A stretch of 64,000 nt of DNA from Erythrobacteraceae bacterium (lineage in GTDB: Bacteria > Pseudomonadota > Alphaproteobacteria > Sphingomonadales > Sphingomonadaceae): assembly GCA_027486035.1 (NCBI GenBank), contig JAIXPX010000011.1:44579-108578 (forward strand), in the 5' to 3' direction. Shown in pieces: positions 23,321-30,603 of this stretch (positions are counted from its first letter, which is position 1; every line of letters starts with the position of its first letter). A program made the translations under genes and the position numbers. The notes beneath the pieces are model-generated. The model was not told where the DNA came from. It was given only the letters and a program-made list of their open reading frames with translations, and did no database searches.

Positions 23321-24024
23321 GCCCCCGCCGTCGCGCCGGTGCGGGTGTCGGACACAATCACACCGTCGGCCATGGTCAGCACCCGCTCGCAGCGCTCGGC
23401 AAGGCTTGCGTCATGGGTGATGATGAGCAGGGTCGCCCCGGTCTCGGCGCGGCGCGCGAACAGCAGCTTGATGATCTCCTCGCCGGTTGCGGCATCGAGA
23501 TTGCCGGTCGGCTCGTCGGCGAAGATCAGGTCGGGGCGCGGGGCAGTGGCCCGCGCGATGGCGACCCGCTGCTGCTCGCCGCCCGAAAGCTGGGTGGGGT
23601 AGTGGCCGGTGCGGTGGGCAAGGCCCACGGCTGCCAGTTCCGCGAGGGCGCGGGGGGCGGCATCGGCCATGCCCGCGAGTTCCAGCGGGGTGGCGACGTT
23701 CTCGGCCGCGGTCATGGTGGGCAGGAGGTGGAAGGCTTGCAGCACGATCCCGATCCGGCCGCGCCGGGCGGCGGCCAGCCCGTCCTCGTCAAGGCTGGTG
23801 AAATCCGCACCCGCCACATCAAGGCTCCCGCCGCTGGCGCGTTCGAGGCCGGAGAGCACCGCCATGAGCGAGCTCTTGCCCGAGCCCGAGGGGCCGAGCA
23901 GCGCGACCACCTCGCCGCGCGCGATGTCGAGGTTGATCCCGCGCAGGATCGTCACCGGCGAAGCCGCCGAGCCGAGGGTGAGGGTGAGATTGCGGGCGCT
24001 GATCGCGAGAGAGGGGCTTGTCAC
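23317..24024 (-). CDS. ABC transporter ATP-binding protein (LolD/YbbA-like)
   Basis: LLGPSGSGKSSLMAVLSGLE (Walker A), LSGGEQQRVAIARA, LIFADEPTGNLDAATG. Confidence 0.95.
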   Translation of the reverse strand: MTSPSLAISARNLTLTLGSAASPVTILRGINLDIARGEVVALLGPSGSGKSSLMAVLSGLERASGGSLDVAGADFTSLDEDGLAAARRGRIGIVLQAFHLLPTMTAAENVATPLELAGMADAAPRALAELAAVGLAHRTGHYPTQLSGGEQQRVAIARATAPRPDLIFADEPTGNLDAATGEEIIKLLFARRAETGATLLIITHDASLAERCERVLTMADGVIVSDTRTGATAGA

Positions 24025-24083
24025 GGCTTTCCGATGGCATAGGTGGCGATTTGCAACAAGCTACAGGTAGGGAAGGCTGTCGG

Positions 24084-24812
24084 ATGCAAAAGGGTGGTTG
24101 GTCGAAAACCGGGATGGCGGCGGCAGCAGCAGCGGGGCTGGCGCTGGCGGGGTGTTCCGACGCCGCCGACGAGGCGATCGCGCCCGGGCAGGAGATCGCC
24201 GCAGACGGCAAGCCCGCGCTGCCCGCGATCCCGGTGATGGGGCCGGAGCGCAGGATCATCGCCTTCGGGGACAGCCTGTTCGCGGGCTATGGCCTCGATC
24301 CGCGCGATGCCTATCCCGAAAAGCTGGAGAGTGCGCTCAGGGCCAGGGGCATCAATGCCGAGGTGGTCAACGCCGGGGTCTCGGGGGATACGACCGCTGC
24401 CGGGCTGAACCGGCTGGAATTCACCCTCGCCGCGCAGAAGGACGGGCCCCCGGCGCTGTTCATCCTCGAGCTGGGCGGCAATGATCTGCTGCGCGGGCTC
24501 TCGCCGCAGGAGACCAGGGCCAATCTCGGCAAGATGCTGGCTGTCCTACGCGAGCAGAAGGTGCCAGTCCTGTTGATGGGGATGCGCAGCCCGCCCAATT
24601 ACGGCCCCGAATACCAGGCGCAGTTCGATGCGATCTACCGCGATCTGGCGAAGGAATACGGGGCCACGCTGATCCCCTTCTGGCTCGAGGAGATCTATCG
24701 GGATCCCTCGCTGTTCCAGCAGGACCGTATCCACCCCACGGCTGACGGGGTCGAACGGCTGGTTGCCTCGACTCTGGCCGAGGTCGAAGACGCGCTTCCG
24801 GCGGTTAAATAG
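24084..24812 (+). CDS. Arylesterase / SGNH-GDSL hydrolase (TesA-like)
   Basis: LALAGCSDA lipobox; IIAFGDSLFAGYGL; NAGVSGDTTAAGLNRLE; LELGGNDLLRG; DRIHPTADG. Confidence 0.93.
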   Translation: MQKGGWSKTGMAAAAAAGLALAGCSDAADEAIAPGQEIAADGKPALPAIPVMGPERRIIAFGDSLFAGYGLDPRDAYPEKLESALRARGINAEVVNAGVSGDTTAAGLNRLEFTLAAQKDGPPALFILELGGNDLLRGLSPQETRANLGKMLAVLREQKVPVLLMGMRSPPNYGPEYQAQFDAIYRDLAKEYGATLIPFWLEEIYRDPSLFQQDRIHPTADGVERLVASTLAEVEDALPAVK

Positions 24813-24857
24813 CGTTTTTTCAATGGTTTCATGATTTCGCAGGCCGTTTCAGGCCCT

Positions 24858-24940
24858 GTCCATGTGCGTCCAGAGCCCGTCCAGACCCGTCCAGACCCCT
24901 GCTAGACCCGCTCCACACCCCCGCCAGACACCCGCCAGAT
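24858..24940 (-). repeat. Helically phased array of ~GTCTGGANGGG units (array A)
   Basis: CCA/CTA cores on + strand begin at 24860, 24870, 24881, 24891, 24902, 24913, 24924, 24935 (spacing 10-11). Confidence 0.75.
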
Positions 24941-25990
24941 CGCGGATTCCGCGCGGATCGCGGCGAATGGGGCAAGTTCGGTGCCGGTCATCCAGACCTG
25001 CGCCTTGCCGGCCCGGAGCCGGTTGAACAGCTCGGTCCGGCGGAGGGGATCGAGGTGTGCGGCAACCTCGTCGAGGAGAAGGACGCTCGGGCGCCCGGCA
25101 GCAGCAAGGATGCCGTGGGCGAGAGTGATGGCGATCAGCATCGCCTTCTGCTCGCCGGTCGAGCAGGCCGCGGCAGGCTGTCTCGTGGAGGCCATTTCGA
25201 CAAGCAATTCATCGCGTTGTGCGCCCGTGAGCGCGCGGCCTGCGGCCCGGTCGCGGGGCCGCCCCCGGGCGAGTTCGGCGCGCAGCTCGGTCGCGTCGAG
25301 CGGACCGCCCGGTCGGTAGGTGAGGGTGGGGCGCGCGAAAGGCTCGGGCGGCAGGGCGGAGAGCTCGTCAGCGAGGCGAAGCACCAGGTCGGCGCGGGTC
25401 CGCCCGACCGCCGCGCCATGATCGGCGGCCTGCGCCTCGACCGCGTCCAGCCAACGCGGATAACTCTGATTTTCCAGCAATTTGCCACGTTCTCGCAGGG
25501 CCGTTTCAAGGGCATTCACCCGCCGCGCATGGTCGGGCGCAATCGCCAGCGCCATCCGGTCCATGAACCGCCGCCGTGCGCCGGCGCTGTCGGTGAAGAG
25601 CCCGTCCATGGCAGGGGTCAGCCACGAGAGCGCGAGCCATTCGGCGAGGCTCGCCGCGCTCGCCGGAGCGCCGTTGACCCGCACCAGCCGGCGACCGGGC
25701 TGGCCGGGTTCGGTATGGGTGCCGATCCGCGCCGAGACTGTCCCTGCTTCCGTCAGGCTTGCGCCGATGGCGAAGGGGAGAGGGGTTGCTCCCGGCACGG
25801 CGCGCCTGGCAAGGTCGCCCAGATTGGCGCGCCGCAGCCCGCGCCCCGGCCCGAGGAGGGACAGGGCTTCGAGCAGGTTGGTTTTCCCGGCGCCGTTTTC
25901 GCCCACCAGCAGGTTGAAATGCGCCGTCTCGCCCAGCGTGGTCGCCGCGTGGTTGCGGAAGTTCTCGAGGCTGATCCGGCTGAGGCCCAT
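24902..25990 (-). CDS. recF: DNA replication/repair protein RecF
   Basis: MGLSRISLENFRNHAATTLGETAHFNLLVGENGAGKTNLLEALSLLGPGRGLR; STGEQKAMLIAITLAH; PSVLLLDEVAAHLDP. Confidence 0.95.
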   Translation of the reverse strand: MGLSRISLENFRNHAATTLGETAHFNLLVGENGAGKTNLLEALSLLGPGRGLRRANLGDLARRAVPGATPLPFAIGASLTEAGTVSARIGTHTEPGQPGRRLVRVNGAPASAASLAEWLALSWLTPAMDGLFTDSAGARRRFMDRMALAIAPDHARRVNALETALRERGKLLENQSYPRWLDAVEAQAADHGAAVGRTRADLVLRLADELSALPPEPFARPTLTYRPGGPLDATELRAELARGRPRDRAAGRALTGAQRDELLVEMASTRQPAAACSTGEQKAMLIAITLAHGILAAAGRPSVLLLDEVAAHLDPLRRTELFNRLRAGKAQVWMTGTELAPFAAIRAESAIWRVSGGGVERV

Positions 25991-26152
25991 GGCGGGCATT
26001 CGGGTAGCGGGAGGGGGGCGGTTTGGCCAGTGCGAGCGAGGTGAAATCAGCAATCCCAACAGATGGGAAAAACTCCCAAGCTTTCGCTTCGCTGAACCGG
26101 TGGTTTGCGGGCTGACACCCGAGAAGTGGCGGAAAACTGCCGTTTTTCCCGT

Positions 26153-26169
26153 TTGGCACGCCTGATGCA
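26153..26169 (+). promoter_or_regulatory. Candidate sigma-54 (-24/-12) promoter upstream of small ORF + pspC
   Basis: TTGGCACGCCTGATGCA: TGGCACG-N4-ATGCA with GG-N10-GC spacing matching the sigma-54 consensus TGGCACG-N4-TTGCW (one mismatch). Confidence 0.6.
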
Positions 26170-26233
26170 AAGTCTCTGGCATCCCCGGGATGGTCCCGGA
26201 AAAACCAGACTGAAACACCACAGGAGACCCGCA

Positions 26234-26347
26234 ATGTTCGCCACCGAAACCTCGAACCGCCTGTTCGCCGCCGCTTTTTCGGTTGTGCTCTCGGCCGCTT
26301 TCTTCGCCTACGCGATCGTGCCCGCCAGCCCCGGCCTGATGGCCTGA
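26234..26347 (+). CDS. Small single-TM protein (37 aa), unknown
   Basis: MFATETSNRLFAAAFSVVLSAAFFAYAIVPASPGLMA with upstream AGGAGA ribosome-binding site; hydrophobic core; followed by pspC. Confidence 0.6.
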   Translation: MFATETSNRLFAAAFSVVLSAAFFAYAIVPASPGLMA

Positions 26348-26379
26348 TCGTCAACCCCACCTGAGAAAGACTGACTGAC

Positions 26380-26595
26380 ATGAGCGACATCATCGGCAAC
26401 CCGGGCGGAAAGCCCCCCCGCAGCGGCTTCCGCCTCGACAAGCGTGACGGCAAGCTCTTCGGCGTCTGCGCCGGGATCGGCAACTATTTCGGCATCGATC
26501 CGCTGCTCGTCCGCCTTGGCTTCGTCGTCACCACGCTGGTCGGCTTCGGCAGCCCCGTGCTGATCTACCTTGCAGTGGCGCTGATCGCCGACTGA
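26380..26595 (+). CDS. pspC: PspC domain-containing protein
   Basis: GFRLDKRDGKLFGVCAGIGNYFGIDPLLVRLGFVVTTLVGFGSPVLIYLAVALIAD. Confidence 0.9.
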   Translation: MSDIIGNPGGKPPRSGFRLDKRDGKLFGVCAGIGNYFGIDPLLVRLGFVVTTLVGFGSPVLIYLAVALIAD

Positions 26596-26657
26596 GTGCA
26601 GCGGCAGACAAGCGGTTCCCGGTTTTCGGGCCGCTGCACCTGATTGATGAAACCGGG

Positions 26658-26682
26658 AGGGGGCTCTTGGCCCCCTTTCTTT
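26658..26682 (+). terminator. Intrinsic terminator after pspC
   Basis: AGGGGGC-TCTTG-GCCCCCT followed by TTCTTTT. Confidence 0.7.
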
Positions 26683-26685
26683 TGC

Positions 26686-27468
26686 TCACATCGCGCTGAT
26701 GCCGCCGTCGAGCTTCAGCTCCGCGCCGGTCATGAAGCGACTCTCGTCGCTGGCGAGGTAGACCACCGCATTGGCGATGTCGTTGGGCTCGCCGACGAAC
26801 CTGAGGGGAATCTGCCGCGCCAGCTTCTCCATCAGCACGTCCTTGTCGAGCGCGTGGGCGCGGGCGGTGCCATCGAGGATCGGCGTGTCGACGAAGGTCG
26901 GGTGGACCGAATTGCAGCGGATCTGCATCCCCTTCTTCGCACAGTGGAGCGCAATCGACTTCGACAGCATCCACACGGCCGCCTTGGAGGCATTGTAGGC
27001 CGGCATGGTGTCGCTTGCGATCAGCCCGGCGATCGAGGAGATGTTAATGATCGATCCCGGCGCGTGCTCGCGCATCAGCGGCAGGGCCTTCTGGCAGCCG
27101 TGGAAGATCGAGTTGACGTTGATGTCGAAACAGCGCTGCCAGTCCCCGAAGTCGCAGGCCTCGATATTGCCGGGAACGCCGATCCCGGCATTGTTGACGA
27201 GCACATTGAGCCCGCCGAGCTTTTCCCGCGCGGCGTCCACGGCGGCCTCCCACTGGGCCGGGTCGGTCACGTCATGCGCCATGCCGAAAGCGGTGCCTTC
27301 GCCCATCTCGGCGTTGATGAGCGCCGCCGTCTCCTCGGCGCCCGCGCCGTTGATGTCGGTCGCCAGCACCCGCGCGCCTTCCTGCGCCAAGCGGATGCAA
27401 TGCGCGCGGCCGAGGCCCTGTGCGCCGCCCGTCACGAGGGCCATTTTGCCCGCTACACGTCCTGTCAT
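26686..27468 (-). CDS. SDR family oxidoreductase
   Basis: KMALVTGGAQGLGRAHCIRLAQEGARV; NNAGIGVPGN; YNASKAAV; terminal TGAELKLDGGISAM. Confidence 0.92.
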   Translation of the reverse strand: MTGRVAGKMALVTGGAQGLGRAHCIRLAQEGARVLATDINGAGAEETAALINAEMGEGTAFGMAHDVTDPAQWEAAVDAAREKLGGLNVLVNNAGIGVPGNIEACDFGDWQRCFDINVNSIFHGCQKALPLMREHAPGSIINISSIAGLIASDTMPAYNASKAAVWMLSKSIALHCAKKGMQIRCNSVHPTFVDTPILDGTARAHALDKDVLMEKLARQIPLRFVGEPNDIANAVVYLASDESRFMTGAELKLDGGISAM

Positions 27469-27471
27469 GGT

Positions 27472-28032
27472 CTAGTCCTCTCCCAGGTATTCCGGTGTCA
27501 AAAGCATCGCGATCCGCACGTCCACCCCGTGGCCGGCGCGCCGCCATTCGGCCACGAAGCGCGAAAGGTCCTTGAGGGCGACACGGTGGACGATGATGTT
27601 CTCGCCTTCGGTGCCGCCGCCATCGCTCACGCGCGCAAGGCTGGTCGCCTTCAGGAGCGTGAAGGCCTCGGAGACCATGCCCGGCGAGGAATAGAACTCG
27701 CCCAGCACCTCCAGCGTGCCGGCGCGGTAGCCGGTCTCCTCCTCAAGCTCGCGCGCGGCGGCCGTCAGCGCATCCTCGCCTTCGCCGCCCGCATCATCGC
27801 CCACGAGGCCGGCGGGGATTTCGAGGCTGAAGCAGCCGAGCGGCACGCGGTACTGGCTGACAAGGATCACATGGCGGGTGCCGTCGGGATCGCGGTCGAG
27901 AGCGATGATCGCAGCGGCGCGGATCCCGCGCGCGCGGCCGACATATTCCCACCGGCCCCGTTTCTTGGCGGTGATGAAGCGTCCCTCCCACATCACCTCC
28001 TCGGGCAGGTCGGCGTCGCGGTCTCGTTCCAA
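27472..28032 (-). CDS. NUDIX hydrolase (ADP-ribose pyrophosphatase-like)
   Basis: Nudix box GGEGEDALTAAARELEEETGYRAG. Confidence 0.9.
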   Translation of the reverse strand: MERDRDADLPEEVMWEGRFITAKKRGRWEYVGRARGIRAAAIIALDRDPDGTRHVILVSQYRVPLGCFSLEIPAGLVGDDAGGEGEDALTAAARELEEETGYRAGTLEVLGEFYSSPGMVSEAFTLLKATSLARVSDGGGTEGENIIVHRVALKDLSRFVAEWRRAGHGVDVRIAMLLTPEYLGED

Positions 28033-28040
28033 GGATGGCT

Positions 28041-28081
28041 CCGTCCAAAACTTCGGACGGCCCTTCGACAGGCTCGCGCCG
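28041..28081. repeat. Dispersed REP-like fragment with hairpin
   Basis: CCGTCC-aaaacttc-GGACGG inverted repeat joined to GGCCCTTCGACAGGCTCGCGCC, resembling the common proteobacterial intergenic repeat. Confidence 0.45.
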
Positions 28082-28103
28082 CAAGGGTCAAGGGGCTAAA
28101 TCA

Positions 28104-28784
28104 TCAGACCTCGATCAGCCGATCGGGAAGCTCGTTCACGTCATCGGCAGCGCGGGGGAAGTGTTCGGCCAGAACATGGCCGACATCGCGGATGCCGACC
28201 GCCAGCCCTTCGGCAAGGCGGCCCTTGCGGATCTCGGCGAGCATGTCGCCCATCGCCTCGCCCCAGATGGTGGCGGGGACAAGCGCCGCGATCGCCTCGT
28301 CGGCGACGATCTCGGCGCGGTGCTCGCGCATCGAGAGGTAGATCAGCACGCCCGTGCGCCCGTCGGTGCGACGATCGGCACCGACCTTGAACTGGCGCAA
28401 CGCCTGATCGTGGACGCGCATCGTGCGCACAGGGGCGGGGACCAGCGCCCATTTGAGCGGCTGCCACTGCTGCACCAGCATCACGCCCAGGAACGTGAGA
28501 AGCCCCAGGGCAATCACCATGCTGGCGATCTCGCCCGTGGTCCATTGATGGCCCCAGCCGGCAAAGAGGGCGTCCCAGGTGTCGAGGAAGGGCTCGGGGA
28601 AGGCTGCAAAGGCGCTCATCGCGGTGAAGGCTGCACCAATCGCCCAGAGCAGCGCGATATCGGTATAGCCGTCCGAGCTTTCGGCAAGCACGGTGACGAT
28701 CTCGCCCGAGGTCGCGCTCTCGGCTTTGGTCACCGCAGCGGCGACGAGCTGCCGTCCGGCATCGTCGATATAGGCCATCACCAC
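28104..28784 (-). CDS. TPM domain protein (TPM_phosphatase-like)
   Basis: DDAGRQLVAAAVTKAESATSGEIVTVLAESSDGY; RTGVLIYLSMREHRAEIVADEAIAALVPATIWGE. Confidence 0.82.
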   Translation of the reverse strand: MVMAYIDDAGRQLVAAAVTKAESATSGEIVTVLAESSDGYTDIALLWAIGAAFTAMSAFAAFPEPFLDTWDALFAGWGHQWTTGEIASMVIALGLLTFLGVMLVQQWQPLKWALVPAPVRTMRVHDQALRQFKVGADRRTDGRTGVLIYLSMREHRAEIVADEAIAALVPATIWGEAMGDMLAEIRKGRLAEGLAVGIRDVGHVLAEHFPRAADDVNELPDRLIEV

Positions 28785-29665
28785 CCTCCCGAAGCGCCGC
28801 CGCCGCCCGACGAGCCGCCGCCGAAGCCGCCGAAGCCGCCCCCGAAACCGCCGCCGCCACCCCAGCCATCGCCGCCGCCACCGCGCCCGCTGTTGATGAG
28901 GCCGCGCGCGACGGCGCTGCCGACCTCCCAGAGAATGATGTCGCGCGCCGTGTCACCAATGTCGCGGCTGCGGCTGCCCCAGGGGCCGGTGCCGCTCGAG
29001 CGGTAGCGCCGTCGGCGTCCCCGTCCGGCGAGAGCCGGCAGAACGAAGAAAAAGAACAGCAGGGCGAGCAGGATCAGCACGCCGAAGGGAAAACCGCCGT
29101 CGCTCCGGCTCTTCTGCGCATCGGCGGCCTGTGCGGCCTCCTCGATCGCGGCGGCGTCTGCCGGGCTCTTGGCGAGGTGGGAGAGGATTGCCGCGACGCC
29201 GTCGGTCACGCCCGCGTCGAAATCGCCCTCCTTGAAGCGCGGGGCGATCACGTCGTTGATGACGCGGCCCGCCATGATGCCTCCGAAATAGCCGTGGAGC
29301 CCATACCCGACCTCGATCCGCATCTTGCGCTCGGCGGGGGCGATTAGCAGCAGGAGACCCATGTCGCGGTTCGCGCCTCCAATCCCCCACTTGTCGGTGA
29401 AGAGCGTCGTCGCATAGGTCTCGATCGAGGCCCCGCCGAGGCTCGGGACGGTGGCGACGATGATCGCCCGGCCGGTCTGGGCGTTATAGGCGCGCAGCTC
29501 CTGATCGAGCCGGGCCCTGGTCGCTTCCGACAGGATATTCGCTCCGTCATAGACGGGGCCCTCGGGGCGGGGGGGATAATCCTGCGCGCTGGCCGCTGCG
29601 ACGAGGCCGATCAGGCCCGCGAGCAGCAGCACCGCATGGCGAAGGAAAGCGACGGCGCGGGTCAC
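28778..29665 (-). CDS. TPM domain protein (YgcG-like) with Gly-rich C-terminus
   Basis: YPPRPEGPVYDGANILSEATRARLDQELRAYNAQTGRAIIVATV; NRDMGLLLLIAPAERKMRIEVGYGLHGY; Gly-rich tail; overlaps the next gene. Confidence 0.88.
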   Translation of the reverse strand: MTRAVAFLRHAVLLLAGLIGLVAAASAQDYPPRPEGPVYDGANILSEATRARLDQELRAYNAQTGRAIIVATVPSLGGASIETYATTLFTDKWGIGGANRDMGLLLLIAPAERKMRIEVGYGLHGYFGGIMAGRVINDVIAPRFKEGDFDAGVTDGVAAILSHLAKSPADAAAIEEAAQAADAQKSRSDGGFPFGVLILLALLFFFFVLPALAGRGRRRRYRSSGTGPWGSRSRDIGDTARDIILWEVGSAVARGLINSGRGGGGDGWGGGGGFGGGFGGFGGGSSGGGGASGGW

Positions 29666-29666
29666 C

Positions 29667-30296
29667 TCAGTTGGCGGCCGCGGGGGTTGCGGTGCCGGTG
29701 ATCGCGCTCATGTCGACCTTGGGGTTCGCCTTGGCGCCCTCGTCCGCCTCGAAATATTCGAGCGGCTTGGCGCCGTGGATCACGTTCGCGCCGATGCTCG
29801 AGGGGAAGGTGCGGATCTCGGTGTTATAGTCCCGCGCCAGATCATTGTAGCGCACCCGCTCGGTGTTGATCTGGTTGTTGGCCTCGTCGATCGCCACCAT
29901 CAGATCGCCGAAGCGCGGCTGGCTGGCGAGCTGCGGATAGTTCTCGACCACGGTGCGCAGCTGGCCCAGCGCCTGGGTGAGCTGGTTCTGTGCATCGTTG
30001 AACTTCTTGAACTCTTCGGGGTTCGAGAGGTCATCGGTGGTGATGTTGATCGAGGTCGCCCGGGCGCGCGCATCGATCACGCTCTGGAGGATGTCCTTCT
30101 CGGAGATAGCGGCGGCCTGCACCACGCTGACGAGGTTGGGGATCTTGTCCGAACGGTTCTGGAGCGCGCTCTCGACATTGCCCCATTGCGCCTTGGCGGC
30201 CTCCTGCTTGGTCGGCACCGAGTTGATCCCGCAAGCGGCAAGGCTGAGCGCGGCAATGGCGGCCAAGGCACCGCGCAGCATGGTGGAAAGGCGCAT
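29667..30296 (-). CDS. lemA: LemA family protein
   Basis: ALSLAACGINSVPTKQEAAKAQWGNVESALQNRSDKIPNLVSVVQAAA; FNDAQNQLTQALGQLRTVVENYPQL; YNTEIRTFPSS. Confidence 0.93.
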   Translation of the reverse strand: MRLSTMLRGALAAIAALSLAACGINSVPTKQEAAKAQWGNVESALQNRSDKIPNLVSVVQAAAISEKDILQSVIDARARATSINITTDDLSNPEEFKKFNDAQNQLTQALGQLRTVVENYPQLASQPRFGDLMVAIDEANNQINTERVRYNDLARDYNTEIRTFPSSIGANVIHGAKPLEYFEADEGAKANPKVDMSAITGTATPAAAN

Positions 30297-30318
30297 TGAT
30301 CACTCCCTCGTGAAGCCG

Positions 30319-30337
30319 GCCGGCCTGTCAGGCCGGC
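30319..30337. repeat. Perfect inverted repeat upstream of lemA
   Basis: GCCGGCCTG-T-CAGGCCGGC, 9-bp arms, 1-nt centre. Confidence 0.6.
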
Positions 30338-30425
30338 ACGGCTGGCGTTCTGTATTGCGCATATAGCACACCCCGAACCCCTTTCAAGCGGTGCGGGTGC
30401 CATCGGGCAGGGGCTTGTGCCGCAA

Positions 30426-30441
30426 TGTTTCACGTGAAACA
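30426..30441. promoter_or_regulatory. parS (ParB-binding site)
   Basis: TGTTTCACGTGAAACA, exact 16-bp chromosomal parS palindrome. Confidence 0.88.
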
Positions 30442-30452
30442 CGGATTTACGG

Positions 30453-30525
30453 CAGGTCTGCAAGGCGTCTGGCGGGGGCCTGAACGCATCTGGAGGGGGT
30501 CTGGAAGGGGCCTGGAGCGGCTCTC
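30453..30525 (+). repeat. Helically phased array of ~GTCTGGANGGG units (array B)
   Basis: CTG cores begin at 30458, 30469, 30480, 30490, 30501, 30512 (spacing 11, 11, 10, 11, 11). Confidence 0.75.
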
Positions 30526-30603
30526 GCCCCACCTCGAACGCACGGGGCCTCGCCGCATCGCCATGCCCGTCCACTTCACATTCAGGATGGAGGCGCTATA
30601 TCC

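Noticed and set aside
24825-24840. parS-like sequence TGGTTTCATGATTTCG near array A
   Set aside because: Only one half-site matches parS; the second half is lost, so not called.
24858-24940. CRISPR array interpretation of the phased repeats
   Set aside because: Units are 10-11 bp with no spacers and no cas genes nearby.
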